From positions 992,001 to 1,056,000 of the forward strand of contig NZ_JBAOJI010000001.1 of NCBI RefSeq assembly GCF_037080055.1: DNA of 64,000 bases, read 5' to 3'. The DNA comes from Halovenus sp037080055. Its GTDB lineage: Archaea > Halobacteriota > Halobacteria > Halobacteriales > Haloarculaceae. Made by a program: the position numbers and the translations under genes. The stretch's first letter is position 1, and each line of letters opens with the position of its first letter. Shown here in pieces: positions 50,251-58,953 of the stretch. The notes under the pieces were generated by a model that saw only the letters and a list, made by a program, of their open reading frames with translations, did no database searches and was not told the DNA's origin.

Positions 50251-50562
50251 CACGTCATACGTGCTGTACCAGATACTAAAAGATTTGTTATTTCACAAAA
50301 GACTGTAGCAAATTTCGGCCAAAGTTGCGAGAACGAGGACCGAGACTCCCGTCTGAGAGCGAAACTCTCGGCAATCAGATCTAATGCGTTCGTTTCATGT
50401 TCCGGCGCGTGTCTCGTAAGCGAACAAATAGCCGACTCCCGAGATTCGTCACACCAATCAGATCGCTTGGACTGGTCGGTCTGAAACGCGGACTGGCCGA
50501 GGGGGACCGATCTGCCGAACCCGGACATTATATAGCTTGCCGCTCGAAAGCCCCACATACTG
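50251..50562. other. Gene-free divergent promoter region
   Basis: No ORF is supported. The minus-strand promoter (TATA-like at 50272-50282) and the plus-strand promoter ATTATATA (50527-50534) occupy the two ends. A modest stem-loop CTGAGAG-CGAAA-CTCTCGG is at 50353-50371. Nothing else stands out. Confidence 0.6.
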
Positions 50563-52014
50563 ATGGGTACCGGTATCACGATGACGTCGATGTCGACGTA
50601 TGCGATTTTGGGCTGTGGAAGCGTCGGGCACGCTGTCGCCGAGGAACTCGTCGACGAGGGCAAAGACGTGCTCATTATCGACGCAGACGAGGGTCGTGTC
50701 GAGGCGCTTCGAGATCAGGATCTCGATGCCCGCCAATCAGATATTCGAGACGTCGAAGTCGCCGATGTCGTCGCCGACCGCGATGTAATTCTGATTCTCT
50801 CCTCCGATGTCGAAGCGAATACGGCAGCAATCGAGAACATTCGGGCACGCGAGGACGACCACTTCATCGTAGCGCGAGCATCTGACCCAGTATCGAGCGA
50901 CGCACTCACCGAGGCCGGCGCGGATGTCGTCATCAACCCCTCCGCGGTGATCGCCGACTCCGCACTCCGGGCACTCGAAACGGGCGAGTTGGAGTACAAA
51001 ACCCGGAAACTCGCCGAGGTGATCGACGAGACCGATGGCAAACTCGCGATCCGGATCCACCGAAGTCCCGACCCCGACTCAATCGCCAGCGCGGCCGCAC
51101 TCCAGGCAATCGCCGAGAGTCGGGATGTCAAGGCCGATATCATCTACGAGGGCGAGATTGGCCACCAGGAGAACCGAGCGTTCGTCAACCTCCTCGGGAT
51201 CGAACTCGTCTCGGGAGGGACAGTCGACGAGACGGAGTACGACACCGTCGCAATCGTCGATCACGCGAAAGGTGGCGAACCCGACGAGGACCAGCAGATC
51301 GACATTATCGTCGACCACTACGAGCAGGAGCACGAACACGACGCCTCGTTCAGTGACGTTCGCCCGAACGTCTCCTCGACCTCGACGATCATGACGAAAT
51401 ATATCCAGGAACTCGATCTGACCCTGGAGCAGGAGGTCGCGACAGCGCTTCTGTACGGTATCCGCGCGGAGACACTCGATTTCAAGCGGGATACGACGCC
51501 GGCCGATCTGACCGCCGCGGCCTATCTCTATCCCTTCGCCGACCACGACACGCTCGAACAGGTCGAATCGCCGTCGATGTCCGCCGAGACGCTAGACGTG
51601 CTGGCCGAAGCGATCCGCAACCGCGAGGTCGAAGGATCTCACCTCGTCTCGAACGCGGGCTTTGTCCGGGACCGTGACGCCCTCTCACAGGCCGCCCAGC
51701 ATCTCCTCAATCTCGAAGGAATCACGACGACAGCGGTGTTCGCCATCGCCGACGACAGCATCTATCTCGCCGCCCGGTCGAAGGATATCCGGATGGATAT
51801 CGGGCGGATTCTGGAGGAAGCCTTCGAGGAAATCGGCGAGAGCAAGGGTCACTCGACGGAGGCTAGCGTCGAGATACCGCTGGGGATTTTCACCGGTATC
51901 GAGGTCAGCGACGACAACCGCGAGACACTGCTGGAACTGACCGAAGAAGCAGTTACGAAGAAACTGTTCGAGTCGATGGGCGTCGAGTCCAGCGACGGGA
52001 GTAACGGGAGTTAA
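50563..52014 (+). CDS. TrkA-N/DHH-DHHA1 phosphoesterase
   Basis: A 483-aa cytosolic protein. An N-terminal RCK/TrkA-N Rossmann domain (10-135, GCGSVG at 17-22) is followed by a DHH phosphoesterase (155-300) with HRSPDPDS (H166, D170, D172), VDH (D233, H234) and VDHY (D251, H252) and a DHHA1 domain (about 340-470). DHH proteins include RecJ nucleases, nanoRNases and cyclic dinucleotide phosphodiesterases; the fused RCK domain suggests regulation by a nucleotide. The start at 50563 is about 30 bp from the TATA element. Confidence 0.86.
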   Translation: MGTGITMTSMSTYAILGCGSVGHAVAEELVDEGKDVLIIDADEGRVEALRDQDLDARQSDIRDVEVADVVADRDVILILSSDVEANTAAIENIRAREDDHFIVARASDPVSSDALTEAGADVVINPSAVIADSALRALETGELEYKTRKLAEVIDETDGKLAIRIHRSPDPDSIASAAALQAIAESRDVKADIIYEGEIGHQENRAFVNLLGIELVSGGTVDETEYDTVAIVDHAKGGEPDEDQQIDIIVDHYEQEHEHDASFSDVRPNVSSTSTIMTKYIQELDLTLEQEVATALLYGIRAETLDFKRDTTPADLTAAAYLYPFADHDTLEQVESPSMSAETLDVLAEAIRNREVEGSHLVSNAGFVRDRDALSQAAQHLLNLEGITTTAVFAIADDSIYLAARSKDIRMDIGRILEEAFEEIGESKGHSTEASVEIPLGIFTGIEVSDDNRETLLELTEEAVTKKLFESMGVESSDGSNGS

Positions 52015-52044
52015 TCTAAGCGGATTTTTTACCGGTCGAGCATC

Positions 52045-52108
52045 CGGCAGCCCTCGGCTGCCGTTTCACTGCTGGCGAACGAAGTGAGCCAGCAGGGAGT
52101 TTTGAACT
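52045..52108. repeat. Two-hairpin island with tRNA-like TTTTGAAC end
   Basis: Stem CGGCAGCC-CTC-GGCTGCCG (52045-52063) is followed by CTGCTGGC-GAACGAAGTGA-GCCAGCAG (52069-52095) and then GGGAGTTTTGAAC. The word TTTCACTGCT and the final TTTGAAC echo the flank of tRNA-Lys, but no tRNA is nearby. It lies between convergent genes and could act as a bidirectional terminator. Confidence 0.6.
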
Positions 52109-52158
52109 AAATTGTGCGACTGAGCGGTTCGCCGGAGGCGAACCCGAAGGAGTAAAAT

Positions 52159-52464
52159 TTAGGCGGTGACCTCTTCTTCCTCGTCGTCGCCTTTCGAGCG
52201 CTGGATGCGTTCGGCGATGTCGTTGACGATGATCACGTCGCCGACGGCCTGTACCCAGCGGTAGGGGATGATGACGCCACGCGCGCTGGCCGACTCCTCC
52301 CGGAACAGTTCGCGGTTGAGTTCGTGCAGCGCGAGTCCGGTGACGCTCTGGGCGTCGAGATCGAGACGCAGATCCTCTACTTCACCGAGGTAGACGCCGT
52401 TGTTCGTGTAAACTTCCCGGCCCACGAGAGTGGTGATCTCTTGGGGCATGCTGTTGCGGTCCAT
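52159..52464 (-). CDS. cdpB1: PRC-barrel protein, CdpB1-like cell-division factor
   Basis: A 101-aa PRC-barrel protein (or 96 aa from 52449): EITTLVGREVYTNNGVYLGEVEDLRLDLD, then VTGLALHELN and IIPYRWVQAVGDVIIV, with an acidic tail. Haloarchaeal PRC-barrel proteins CdpB1 and CdpB2 link SepF to the FtsZ division ring, and the Haloferax cdpB1 gene lies beside a DHH-phosphoesterase gene, as here. Naming rests on sequence type and this context from memory. TTTAA at about 52490 places transcription start close to the 52464 ATG. Confidence 0.7.
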   Translation of the reverse strand: MDRNSMPQEITTLVGREVYTNNGVYLGEVEDLRLDLDAQSVTGLALHELNRELFREESASARGVIIPYRWVQAVGDVIIVNDIAERIQRSKGDDEEEEVTA

Positions 52465-52571
52465 ATATTCGAGTGGCGCGGTGGTCCCTTAAATTTGTGG
52501 CGTCATCCTACCGACAGGTCGGTTCGAACGACCCGAGAAATTACGGTCGTCGGTCACCCAGATACGACGGG

Positions 52572-53219
52572 ATGCCATCGACGATCGTTCACGTCGCGGT
52601 CGCCGGCCTCATCGGTGCCGCGTTGCTCGGTGAGGCATTCGACAGACGAGCGCTCCTCGTTCTCGCCGTCGTCGTGGCGATACCGGACCTCGATTCGTTC
52701 ATCGCGCTGCTCTCCTCGGCCGGTCACCGAACGTCGCTACACAACCTCTCGATTCCAGTGCTGGCGGGCATTCTCTGGTGGGTCGATGTCCGCGTCCGCG
52801 AGGAGTCGCTGCTCAGATCACGCTGGGGTGCGTGGGGCGTCCGGGTCGCGTGGGTCGCGATTTGCTGTTACGGCCTCGGTCACGTCTTGCTCGATCTCAC
52901 CGACGGCGTGGCGAATCTCTTCTGGCCACTGCACGATCAGTTCTACACCCTCCGAGGCGAGATGGAACTGTCGAACCAGCACGGCCTCGTCCAGACCTTC
53001 CGAGACGGAGAGGGCGGTTTTCTGCTGCTCGATACGGTCGGGACGAGTACCGAGACCGAGATAACGACCGGCGTCGATCCCGGGACGACACCCGACGGAG
53101 AAACTGCAGAGCGAACGTTCCCGCTGTTTGGCTCGGGACTGGAACTGCTCGTTGCGCTCACCGGTGCAGTCATCACGGCGGCCCGGTTCCGGCTCTCACA
53201 AGAACTGCCCGACGAGTGA
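52572..53219 (+). CDS. YdjM-like membrane-bound metal-dependent hydrolase
   Basis: A 215-aa protein of the LexA-binding inner-membrane hydrolase family (DUF457). N-terminal STIVHVAVAGLIGAALL, AIPDLDSF (metal ligands), RTSLHNLSIPVLAG and GHVLLDLTDG carry the conserved His and Asp residues. Membrane helices near 5-25, 28-48, 65-80 and 185-205. The start at 52572 matches homologues; the upstream extension is basic. Substrate unknown. Confidence 0.82.
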   Translation: MPSTIVHVAVAGLIGAALLGEAFDRRALLVLAVVVAIPDLDSFIALLSSAGHRTSLHNLSIPVLAGILWWVDVRVREESLLRSRWGAWGVRVAWVAICCYGLGHVLLDLTDGVANLFWPLHDQFYTLRGEMELSNQHGLVQTFRDGEGGFLLLDTVGTSTETEITTGVDPGTTPDGETAERTFPLFGSGLELLVALTGAVITAARFRLSQELPDE

Positions 53220-53225
53220 GCAAAC

Positions 53226-54374
53226 TTAGGAGTCGACCGCATCGAGCGCCGTCGCCGTATCCTTGAGTCCGTCCCCAGTCAGAACGGCGACGACGCGGTC
53301 GCCGTGGTCGACAATGCCGCGGTCCACGGCCGTCTCGACGCCGGCGACGGCGGCGGCCCCCGCGGGTTCGACGAAGATACCCTCGTTTCCACCCAATCGA
53401 CGGAGCGTCGCCCGGATCAGATCGTCTTCGATCGTGATCGTCGCGCCGCCACTCTCCTCGATGGCCCGCGCCGCACCCGCCGCTCGATGGGGTTCGTGAA
53501 CGTCGATACTGTCCGCACACGTTCCGCCCGCAGTGGTTGCGGTCGGAGCCTCGTCGCTCAGTTGGTCGTGAATGATCGGACAGTCCGCGGCCTGCACGCC
53601 GAGCAATCGGGGTGGGTCGGTGAGATAGCCGGCCCGGGTGAACAAATCCAGTCCCCGCCAGAGGTCTGCGAGCGTGCCGCCGTTGCCCATCGAGACGGCG
53701 ATCCAGTCCGCTGCGGGTGCCTGTTCGGCGAGTTCGAATCCCAGTGTCTGTGCGCCGGCCGGCGTGTACGGACTCGCGCCGGCACTCCTGTCGATAACGT
53801 CTCCCTCCGTTGCGCGTGTGCGACACCGCTGGTAGGCGTCGGCATAGCCACCGGGGACAGTGACGAGGTCGGCGTCGTAAACGAGCGGCTGCACTGCTTT
53901 TGCCTCGGGGAGGCGTTCGGGGACGAACAGCGAGCAATCCAGATTTCCCCGAGCGGCGTAGGCAGCAATCGACGCCGCGGCGTTGCCCGTAGAGGCACAG
54001 ACGATCCGCTCAGCGTCCATCTCGCGGGCGTGTGTCGCGACGACTGTGCTCCCACGGTCCTTGGCGGCCCCCGTCGGGTTCGCGCCTTCGAGCTTCAGGC
54101 CGAGATCGACGCCGAGCGTATCGCCAATCGTCGGCGCGTCGACGAGATCGGTCCACCCCTCACCGAGCGAGACTGGCTCACTCTCGACGGGAAGGAGAGG
54201 GTCGTACCGCCAGAGATCGGGTCGGGTCCGCGTCGTGGGATCGAATCGCTCACGGACAGTCTCGATGTCGTAGGAGAATTCGAGGCCTGTGTCAGCGTGA
54301 GTCGGGCATCGGCGTCCGCCGTTGGAGGTCTCCCAGTCACACTGAGAACAGCGGAAGGCGATCCCATCGGTCAT
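53226..54374 (-). CDS. thrC: Threonine synthase
   Basis: A 382-aa PLP enzyme converting O-phosphohomoserine to threonine. An N-terminal zinc-ribbon-like CSQCDW...CPTH is followed by EGWTDL, the PLP-lysine motif ANPTGAAKDRGS (the usual SF is replaced by AA), the SGN-like STGNAAAS loop and a late SMGNGGT phosphate cup. Normal for the short archaeal type. Other PLP fold-type II enzymes such as cysteate synthase look similar, so a related role cannot be excluded. Confidence 0.85.
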   Translation of the reverse strand: MTDGIAFRCSQCDWETSNGGRRCPTHADTGLEFSYDIETVRERFDPTTRTRPDLWRYDPLLPVESEPVSLGEGWTDLVDAPTIGDTLGVDLGLKLEGANPTGAAKDRGSTVVATHAREMDAERIVCASTGNAAASIAAYAARGNLDCSLFVPERLPEAKAVQPLVYDADLVTVPGGYADAYQRCRTRATEGDVIDRSAGASPYTPAGAQTLGFELAEQAPAADWIAVSMGNGGTLADLWRGLDLFTRAGYLTDPPRLLGVQAADCPIIHDQLSDEAPTATTAGGTCADSIDVHEPHRAAGAARAIEESGGATITIEDDLIRATLRRLGGNEGIFVEPAGAAAVAGVETAVDRGIVDHGDRVVAVLTGDGLKDTATALDAVDS

Positions 54375-54416
54375 TCAGCCCTTGCTATCATCGGGGCGAA
54401 TATCTGTCTTCCGGCC

Positions 54417-56882
54417 TCAGAGAAGCGACCGCGAGGAGTTCGTGACGACGAGCAGACTCGAAAAGGCCATCGCAATCGCCGCGAACAGCGGATTGATCAG
54501 TCCCGTGATCGCCAGCGGAATCGCGACACCGTTGTAACAGAACGCCCAGCCGATGTTCTGTTTGACCCGAGAGTTCGCTGCCGCGGCGAGGTCGAACACC
54601 GTCTCCAGCGAGGACAGCGAGTCGTCGACGATGGCCACGTCGGCGGCGTCTGCGGCCAGCGCCGTCCCGCTCCCGAGTGCGATACCGAGATCGGCCGTCG
54701 CCAACGCCGGAGCGTCGTTGGTTCCGTCGCCGACCATGACAGTCTGCTTGCCCGCGCCGTACCGCCGGACCGTCTCGGCTTTAGCCTCCGGCGGCACGCC
54801 CGCAAAGACGTCGTCGACACCGGGGTGAGCGGCGAACGTCGCACTGGCCTCCTCGCTGTCGCCGGTCAACACCGCGACTTCGACCCCGCGCTCGTCGAGC
54901 ATCTCGATCACTTCTTCCCAGTCCTCTCGTGGCTGGTCGCCGACGACTGCAATTCCTTCTGCCGTGCCGTCGCGGCCGACGACGACCGGCGCGTTTCCGG
55001 CGGTCGTGGCCTCTTCGGCGCGCCGTTCGATCTCCTCCGAGACGGTCCAGCCTCGCTCGGCAAAGAGACCGACCGTCCCGACGAGCAGTTCAGTGCCGTC
55101 GACGGTGCCGCCGACGCCCGTCGCGTAGCTCTCGAAGTCGGTGACGCGGCTGTCCATCGGATCTGCCGTGTCGGGCCCGCCTTCGCTGTCCTCGCGACCG
55201 GGAGATTCGGCGACGCCGCCGTCCGTGGCGGCTTCGGTCGGGCCGAACCGACTGGCGATGGCTGCCGCGACCGGGTGCGAGGAGTGAGTTTCCAGCAGTG
55301 CCGCCTGCTCGAAGAGATCGGTCGGGCCCTCGGTATCGAGCACTTCCATGTCGCCGGTCGTCAGTGTTCCCGTCTTGTCGAAGATGACGACATCCACGTC
55401 TTGCAGTCGCTCGAAAATCGTCTCGTCGAAGACAACGATGCTCCGTTCGAGTGCTTCTCGGACACTGGAGGCGATAGCGAGCGGCGTCGCCAGCCCGAGC
55501 GCGCAGGGACAGGAGACGATCATCACCGTCAGCGCAGTGAGGATTGTCGTCGAGAGGCTGGCACCGAGCAGGAAGTAGACGACCCCCACGGTGGCGGCCA
55601 GCGTCAGGACGAGCGGGACGAAAATCGTCGCCAGCCGGTCGGCGAGTTGCTGGATGCCGTGGTTCGCGCTCTGCAGATCCCAGACCATGTCGGTCAGCCG
55701 GTCGATACTGCTGCCCGCGCTCTCGCCGACTTCGACGACCAATGAGCCGTCCTGCAACAGTGCGCCGCCAACGACTTCGTCACTCGGCGTCTTTCCGACC
55801 GGCAACGACTCACCCGTGACGACTGCCTCGTCGACCGTTCCTGTTCCCTCGACAACCTCGCCATCGACGGGGACTCGTTCGCCCTCCTTGACGAGGATTT
55901 CCCCGCCGGGAGCGAGTTCGTCGACAGCGACCGTCGTTGTCGAGCCGTCGGATTCGTAGCGGTGCGCGTCTTCGACCTGTGCTTCGGTGAGTCCGGCGAG
56001 GCGTTCGTTGGCCTTCTGTTTGATCTGGTTCTCGTAGTAGCCGCCGGCGGTCACGACCAGAATGACCGTCAGCGTCACGTCGTAGTAGAGACTCGGGATT
56101 CCGCTCTCGACGAAGATGGCAATGGTGCTGTACAGCCACGCGCTCGTGGCCGCGACAGCGATGAGCAGATCCATGTTCGGCTGGCGCGTGACGAGACTGA
56201 CGTAGGCCCCTTTCAGTATCGGCCCGCCCGTGTAGACGAGGACGATTCCAGTCAGCAGCCCCATGACGAGGAAGGGATAGCTGGCGGAGGTCCCCGAGAG
56301 CATCTCCGCGAGAAAGTCGGCCTGACGGTCGGGATACCACAGCCCGCCGAAGTACAGCGGATAGATCAGCGCGACGTAGGTCATCATGATCGCCATTCCG
56401 AAGGTGACGCCGACGACCAGTCGCATGAGATTATTCTCCTCGGCGCGACGCTCGGCGAGGGGGTCGTCGCGGCTATAGGCCTGATAGCCGAGGCCGCTCA
56501 GCAACTCCCGCAGGCCCGATTCGCCGACCTCGTCCGGATCGTGATCGACCCGGACAGCGTCGGTGATGTAACTCGCATCGGCGTCGGCGACGTTGTCGTG
56601 TGCGGCCGCCTGTGATTCGATGAACGTCTCGCAGGTCGCACAGTGCATGCCGTCGACGCTGAGAAAGGTCGTCTCGTAGTCGTCGGGAACGTCGCGCTCG
56701 TCGTCGTCGAGGGCGGCATCGATTTCGGAAAGATCGGCGTCGGCAGAGAGATCCTCGCGCTCGTCGAGGGTCGATTTGATCTTCCGACAGCCCTGACAAC
56801 AGAAGCGCTCGCCAGCGTCGTTTTCGACCGCCGTCGCAGACAGAGGGAGATCACAGAGCGTACACGTCGCTCCGTCCGTCAC
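54417..56882 (-). CDS. copA: Heavy-metal (copper-type) P1B ATPase with N-terminal cysteine-rich domain
   Basis: An 821-aa membrane transporter. A zinc-ribbon-like start (C7-x2-C10, C28-C29-x2-C32) precedes an HMA domain with MHCATC (C81, C84). TGES at 356-359, the ion-pathway SCPC (C458, C460), the phosphorylated DKTGT (D502) and GDGTNDAP define the P1B class; CPC is typical of Cu(I) transport. The N-terminal CxxC...CCxxC module resembles that of CcoI/FixI and related haloarchaeal ATPases, which suggests copper delivery to oxidases, a guess from family. Confidence 0.9.
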   Translation of the reverse strand: MTDGATCTLCDLPLSATAVENDAGERFCCQGCRKIKSTLDEREDLSADADLSEIDAALDDDERDVPDDYETTFLSVDGMHCATCETFIESQAAAHDNVADADASYITDAVRVDHDPDEVGESGLRELLSGLGYQAYSRDDPLAERRAEENNLMRLVVGVTFGMAIMMTYVALIYPLYFGGLWYPDRQADFLAEMLSGTSASYPFLVMGLLTGIVLVYTGGPILKGAYVSLVTRQPNMDLLIAVAATSAWLYSTIAIFVESGIPSLYYDVTLTVILVVTAGGYYENQIKQKANERLAGLTEAQVEDAHRYESDGSTTTVAVDELAPGGEILVKEGERVPVDGEVVEGTGTVDEAVVTGESLPVGKTPSDEVVGGALLQDGSLVVEVGESAGSSIDRLTDMVWDLQSANHGIQQLADRLATIFVPLVLTLAATVGVVYFLLGASLSTTILTALTVMIVSCPCALGLATPLAIASSVREALERSIVVFDETIFERLQDVDVVIFDKTGTLTTGDMEVLDTEGPTDLFEQAALLETHSSHPVAAAIASRFGPTEAATDGGVAESPGREDSEGGPDTADPMDSRVTDFESYATGVGGTVDGTELLVGTVGLFAERGWTVSEEIERRAEEATTAGNAPVVVGRDGTAEGIAVVGDQPREDWEEVIEMLDERGVEVAVLTGDSEEASATFAAHPGVDDVFAGVPPEAKAETVRRYGAGKQTVMVGDGTNDAPALATADLGIALGSGTALAADAADVAIVDDSLSSLETVFDLAAAANSRVKQNIGWAFCYNGVAIPLAITGLINPLFAAIAMAFSSLLVVTNSSRSLL

Positions 56883-57130
56883 GGGCGGTCACCTCGGAAC
56901 CGGCTCAGTTCCTCGAACATGGACGATTCTGGGAAATCCTAGCGGAGCGAGGACAAATATACTGTCGGTCCACCCAGGTTGCGGGTCACAGCAGTAACAG
57001 CGCGGAAGCCCACGGCTTCAGCCGTGCGGAGGAAGCGCGTAAGCTCCGTAAAACAAACCACCGATACCAGCATGGCCGACTCCCCCAAGTAGTCAAAAAC
57101 ATTAATAAATATTAGCAGTTGCTGTGAAAT

Positions 57131-58423
57131 ATGGCGTGGAAAGTAGCTCGCACGGTTCGGGTGCGTCTCGACATTCCCGACGACCGCAAGAGTGACCTCC
57201 ACGCCACCAACTCCAAATTCCAATACTGTGCCAACCGCACCGCAGACTGGGCGTGGCGCTACCCCGATGAAGACTGTGTAACAAGCAAGAGGGAGGCCGA
57301 AGCCGCCATCTACGACGCCCTCCGCGAAGAAACCGACCACCTACATGCCAACCTCGTACAGAAAGCAATCAAACGCGCCACCGACGACATTAGCAACTGC
57401 GTTAACCGGCTTGCAGACAGCGAGAATACCAGCAAACCCGAGTACAATACGTTCAGCATCGTCTACGACAAGCGAGCCGCCACGTACTACCGCGACAAGG
57501 TAAGCCTCGCTACGGTCAACGGTAGAGTCGAATGCGAGTACGACCTCCCAGACGACCCCGAAGACACACCACACGGCGAGTACCTGTTGAACGAGGACTA
57601 CTCGTTTTCCACGAGTACCGTCCACTACGACTCTGAAACTGACGAGTTCTACCTACACGCGGCGATGGAACGGGAGATAGACGCGAGCACTCCTGAGAAA
57701 GCCGAGGATTCGAGAGTCCTTGGCGTGGACTGCAACGTTGACGACCACATTGCCGTAACTTCGACAGGTAGGTTCGTCGGCAATGCCGACTACTTCAACC
57801 ACCAGCGCCGCGAGTTCGAGAAACGGCGCGCCAGTCTGCAACAGACCGGGACGCGAAGCGCCCACCTGACCTACCACCGCATCGGTGACAGGTTCGGGCG
57901 CTGGAGCAAGGACTACCTGCATCGGTGTTCGAAAGAACTCGTCGCGGAAGCCGAACGCCACGGCTGTACGTACATTGCGTTCGAGGACTTGGAGCAGATC
58001 CGAGAGCGCATCAGCAACAGCAAGAAGTTCCAGCAATGGGCGTTCCGCGAACTGCAAGAGCAGGTGGCCTACAAAGCTGACGAATACGGGATCATTGTGA
58101 GAACGGTAGAGCCACAGTACACAAGTCAGCAATGCTCGACGTGTGGCACGACGCTGGAAGAAAATCGTGACGGGCAGCACTTCGAGTGCTTGGACTGTTC
58201 CTACACGGTAAATGCCGACTACAACGCCGCGAAGAATGTTGCTCGAAAACTCGCACTCAAACTCCAGCGAGGGCAGAAGTCCCCCGCTGGAGGGGCGTTC
58301 TGTCAGTACGCCCTGAAGTCGGGGGTGATGACCGTGAACGCTACTGAAGTGGCGTCCGACAGTTACGTGTCGGTAGAACGGGAGTCCACCGACAAACCCA
58401 CCGCTTCAGCGGTGGGTAGCTGA
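57131..58423 (+). CDS. tnpB: TnpB RNA-guided endonuclease (OrfB family)
   Basis: A 430-aa intact TnpB, ancestor-like to Cas12. RuvC residues are D200 (GVDCN), E285 (FED) and D363 (NADYNAAKN); the zinc finger is C335-C338/C353-C356. The N-terminal half has the WED/REC-like region with the typical QKAIKRATD helix. The C-terminal tail beyond the zinc finger runs into the right end of the element, as is usual because the guide RNA is encoded there. All catalytic residues are kept, so it may be active. Confidence 0.93.
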   Translation: MAWKVARTVRVRLDIPDDRKSDLHATNSKFQYCANRTADWAWRYPDEDCVTSKREAEAAIYDALREETDHLHANLVQKAIKRATDDISNCVNRLADSENTSKPEYNTFSIVYDKRAATYYRDKVSLATVNGRVECEYDLPDDPEDTPHGEYLLNEDYSFSTSTVHYDSETDEFYLHAAMEREIDASTPEKAEDSRVLGVDCNVDDHIAVTSTGRFVGNADYFNHQRREFEKRRASLQQTGTRSAHLTYHRIGDRFGRWSKDYLHRCSKELVAEAERHGCTYIAFEDLEQIRERISNSKKFQQWAFRELQEQVAYKADEYGIIVRTVEPQYTSQQCSTCGTTLEENRDGQHFECLDCSYTVNADYNAAKNVARKLALKLQRGQKSPAGGAFCQYALKSGVMTVNATEVASDSYVSVERESTDKPTASAVGS

Positions 58424-58424
58424 C
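58270..58424 (+). ncRNA. Candidate omegaRNA scaffold overlapping the tnpB 3' end
   Basis: In TnpB elements the guide scaffold is transcribed from the 3' end of tnpB and ends at the element boundary, with the guide read from flanking DNA. In Halobacterium such sense-overlapping transcripts are known for tnpB genes. Here this stretch contains hairpins (AGTCCCCCGCTGGAGGGG-like near 58279-58296 and the terminal palindrome). The guide would begin near 58425, in the antisense of the CBS gene. Boundaries are inferred. Confidence 0.5.
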
Positions 58425-58843
58425 TGGTTCCAGTCGTCGCTCCGATCGAGTTTTGCTGTCGCCGCTTGCACTTCCTCGGGCAGGTGGTGGGCGATATCGC
58501 TCATCGTCACGATGCCGACTGGCTCGAAGCCATCGACGACAGGGAGTTTCTTGATGTTGTGTTTCTCCATCGTCCGGAGCACACTCCGAAGTGTGCGCGT
58601 TCGCTTCGTCGTGAGTAGATCTTCGGACATCGCCCGGGAAACCGGAATCTCCCGCAGGTCGCAGCCAGCGTGGTACGCGGCCCGCAGGGCATCGGAACGG
58701 GTCATAATCCCCACCGCGTTGCCGTCAGCGACGACCACGACACTCCCGACGCGATTGCGGAGCATCTCTTCGATCGCATCGTGGACCATCATCTCACGTG
58801 GGACCGTCACCGCCGGTTCCGACATGATATCTTCGACACGCAT
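58406..58843 (-). CDS. CBS-domain pair protein, 3' end altered by the TnpB element
   Basis: A 145-aa protein with two CBS domains (VEDIMSEPAVTVPREMMVHDA near 2-60 and ISRAM-like VSRAMSEDLL to IVTMSDIA near 75-125), a regulatory adenosyl-nucleotide sensor. The last five residues (SATHR) and the TGA come from the IS right end: the stop lies in the TTCA loop at 58406-58408. The CBS fold itself is intact, so function is probably kept. The start at 58843 matches the family start; the longer frame is unlikely. Confidence 0.87.
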   Translation of the reverse strand: MRVEDIMSEPAVTVPREMMVHDAIEEMLRNRVGSVVVVADGNAVGIMTRSDALRAAYHAGCDLREIPVSRAMSEDLLTTKRTRTLRSVLRTMEKHNIKKLPVVDGFEPVGIVTMSDIAHHLPEEVQAATAKLDRSDDWNQSATHR

Positions 58844-58953
58844 GTATACACATACCACCATCATACCCGTTACTGTTTGGGTTATCAACAGACACGCCGG
58901 GACGGTCGGGACAAACCTCACGTTTTAGTACAGACGGTAGAAACAGAGTTGAC

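Larger units (their letters stand above)
57005..58424 (+). mobile_element. IS1341-like (IS200/IS605 group) TnpB-only element
   Basis: A single tnpB gene is bounded by subterminal palindromes with the same TTCA loop: left CACGGC-TTCA-GCCGTG (57011-57026) and right CCCACCGC-TTCA-GCGGTGGG (58397-58416). No tnpA is present, so it depends on a TnpA in trans or is immobile. No target duplication is expected for this group. Exact ends are approximate. The right end overlaps the CBS-domain gene. Confidence 0.82.

Noticed and set aside
57131..58423. TnpB as a Cas12 effector with a nearby CRISPR array
   Set aside because: No direct-repeat array or cas1/cas2 gene is present; the size and flanking palindromes fit an IS1341-type element.
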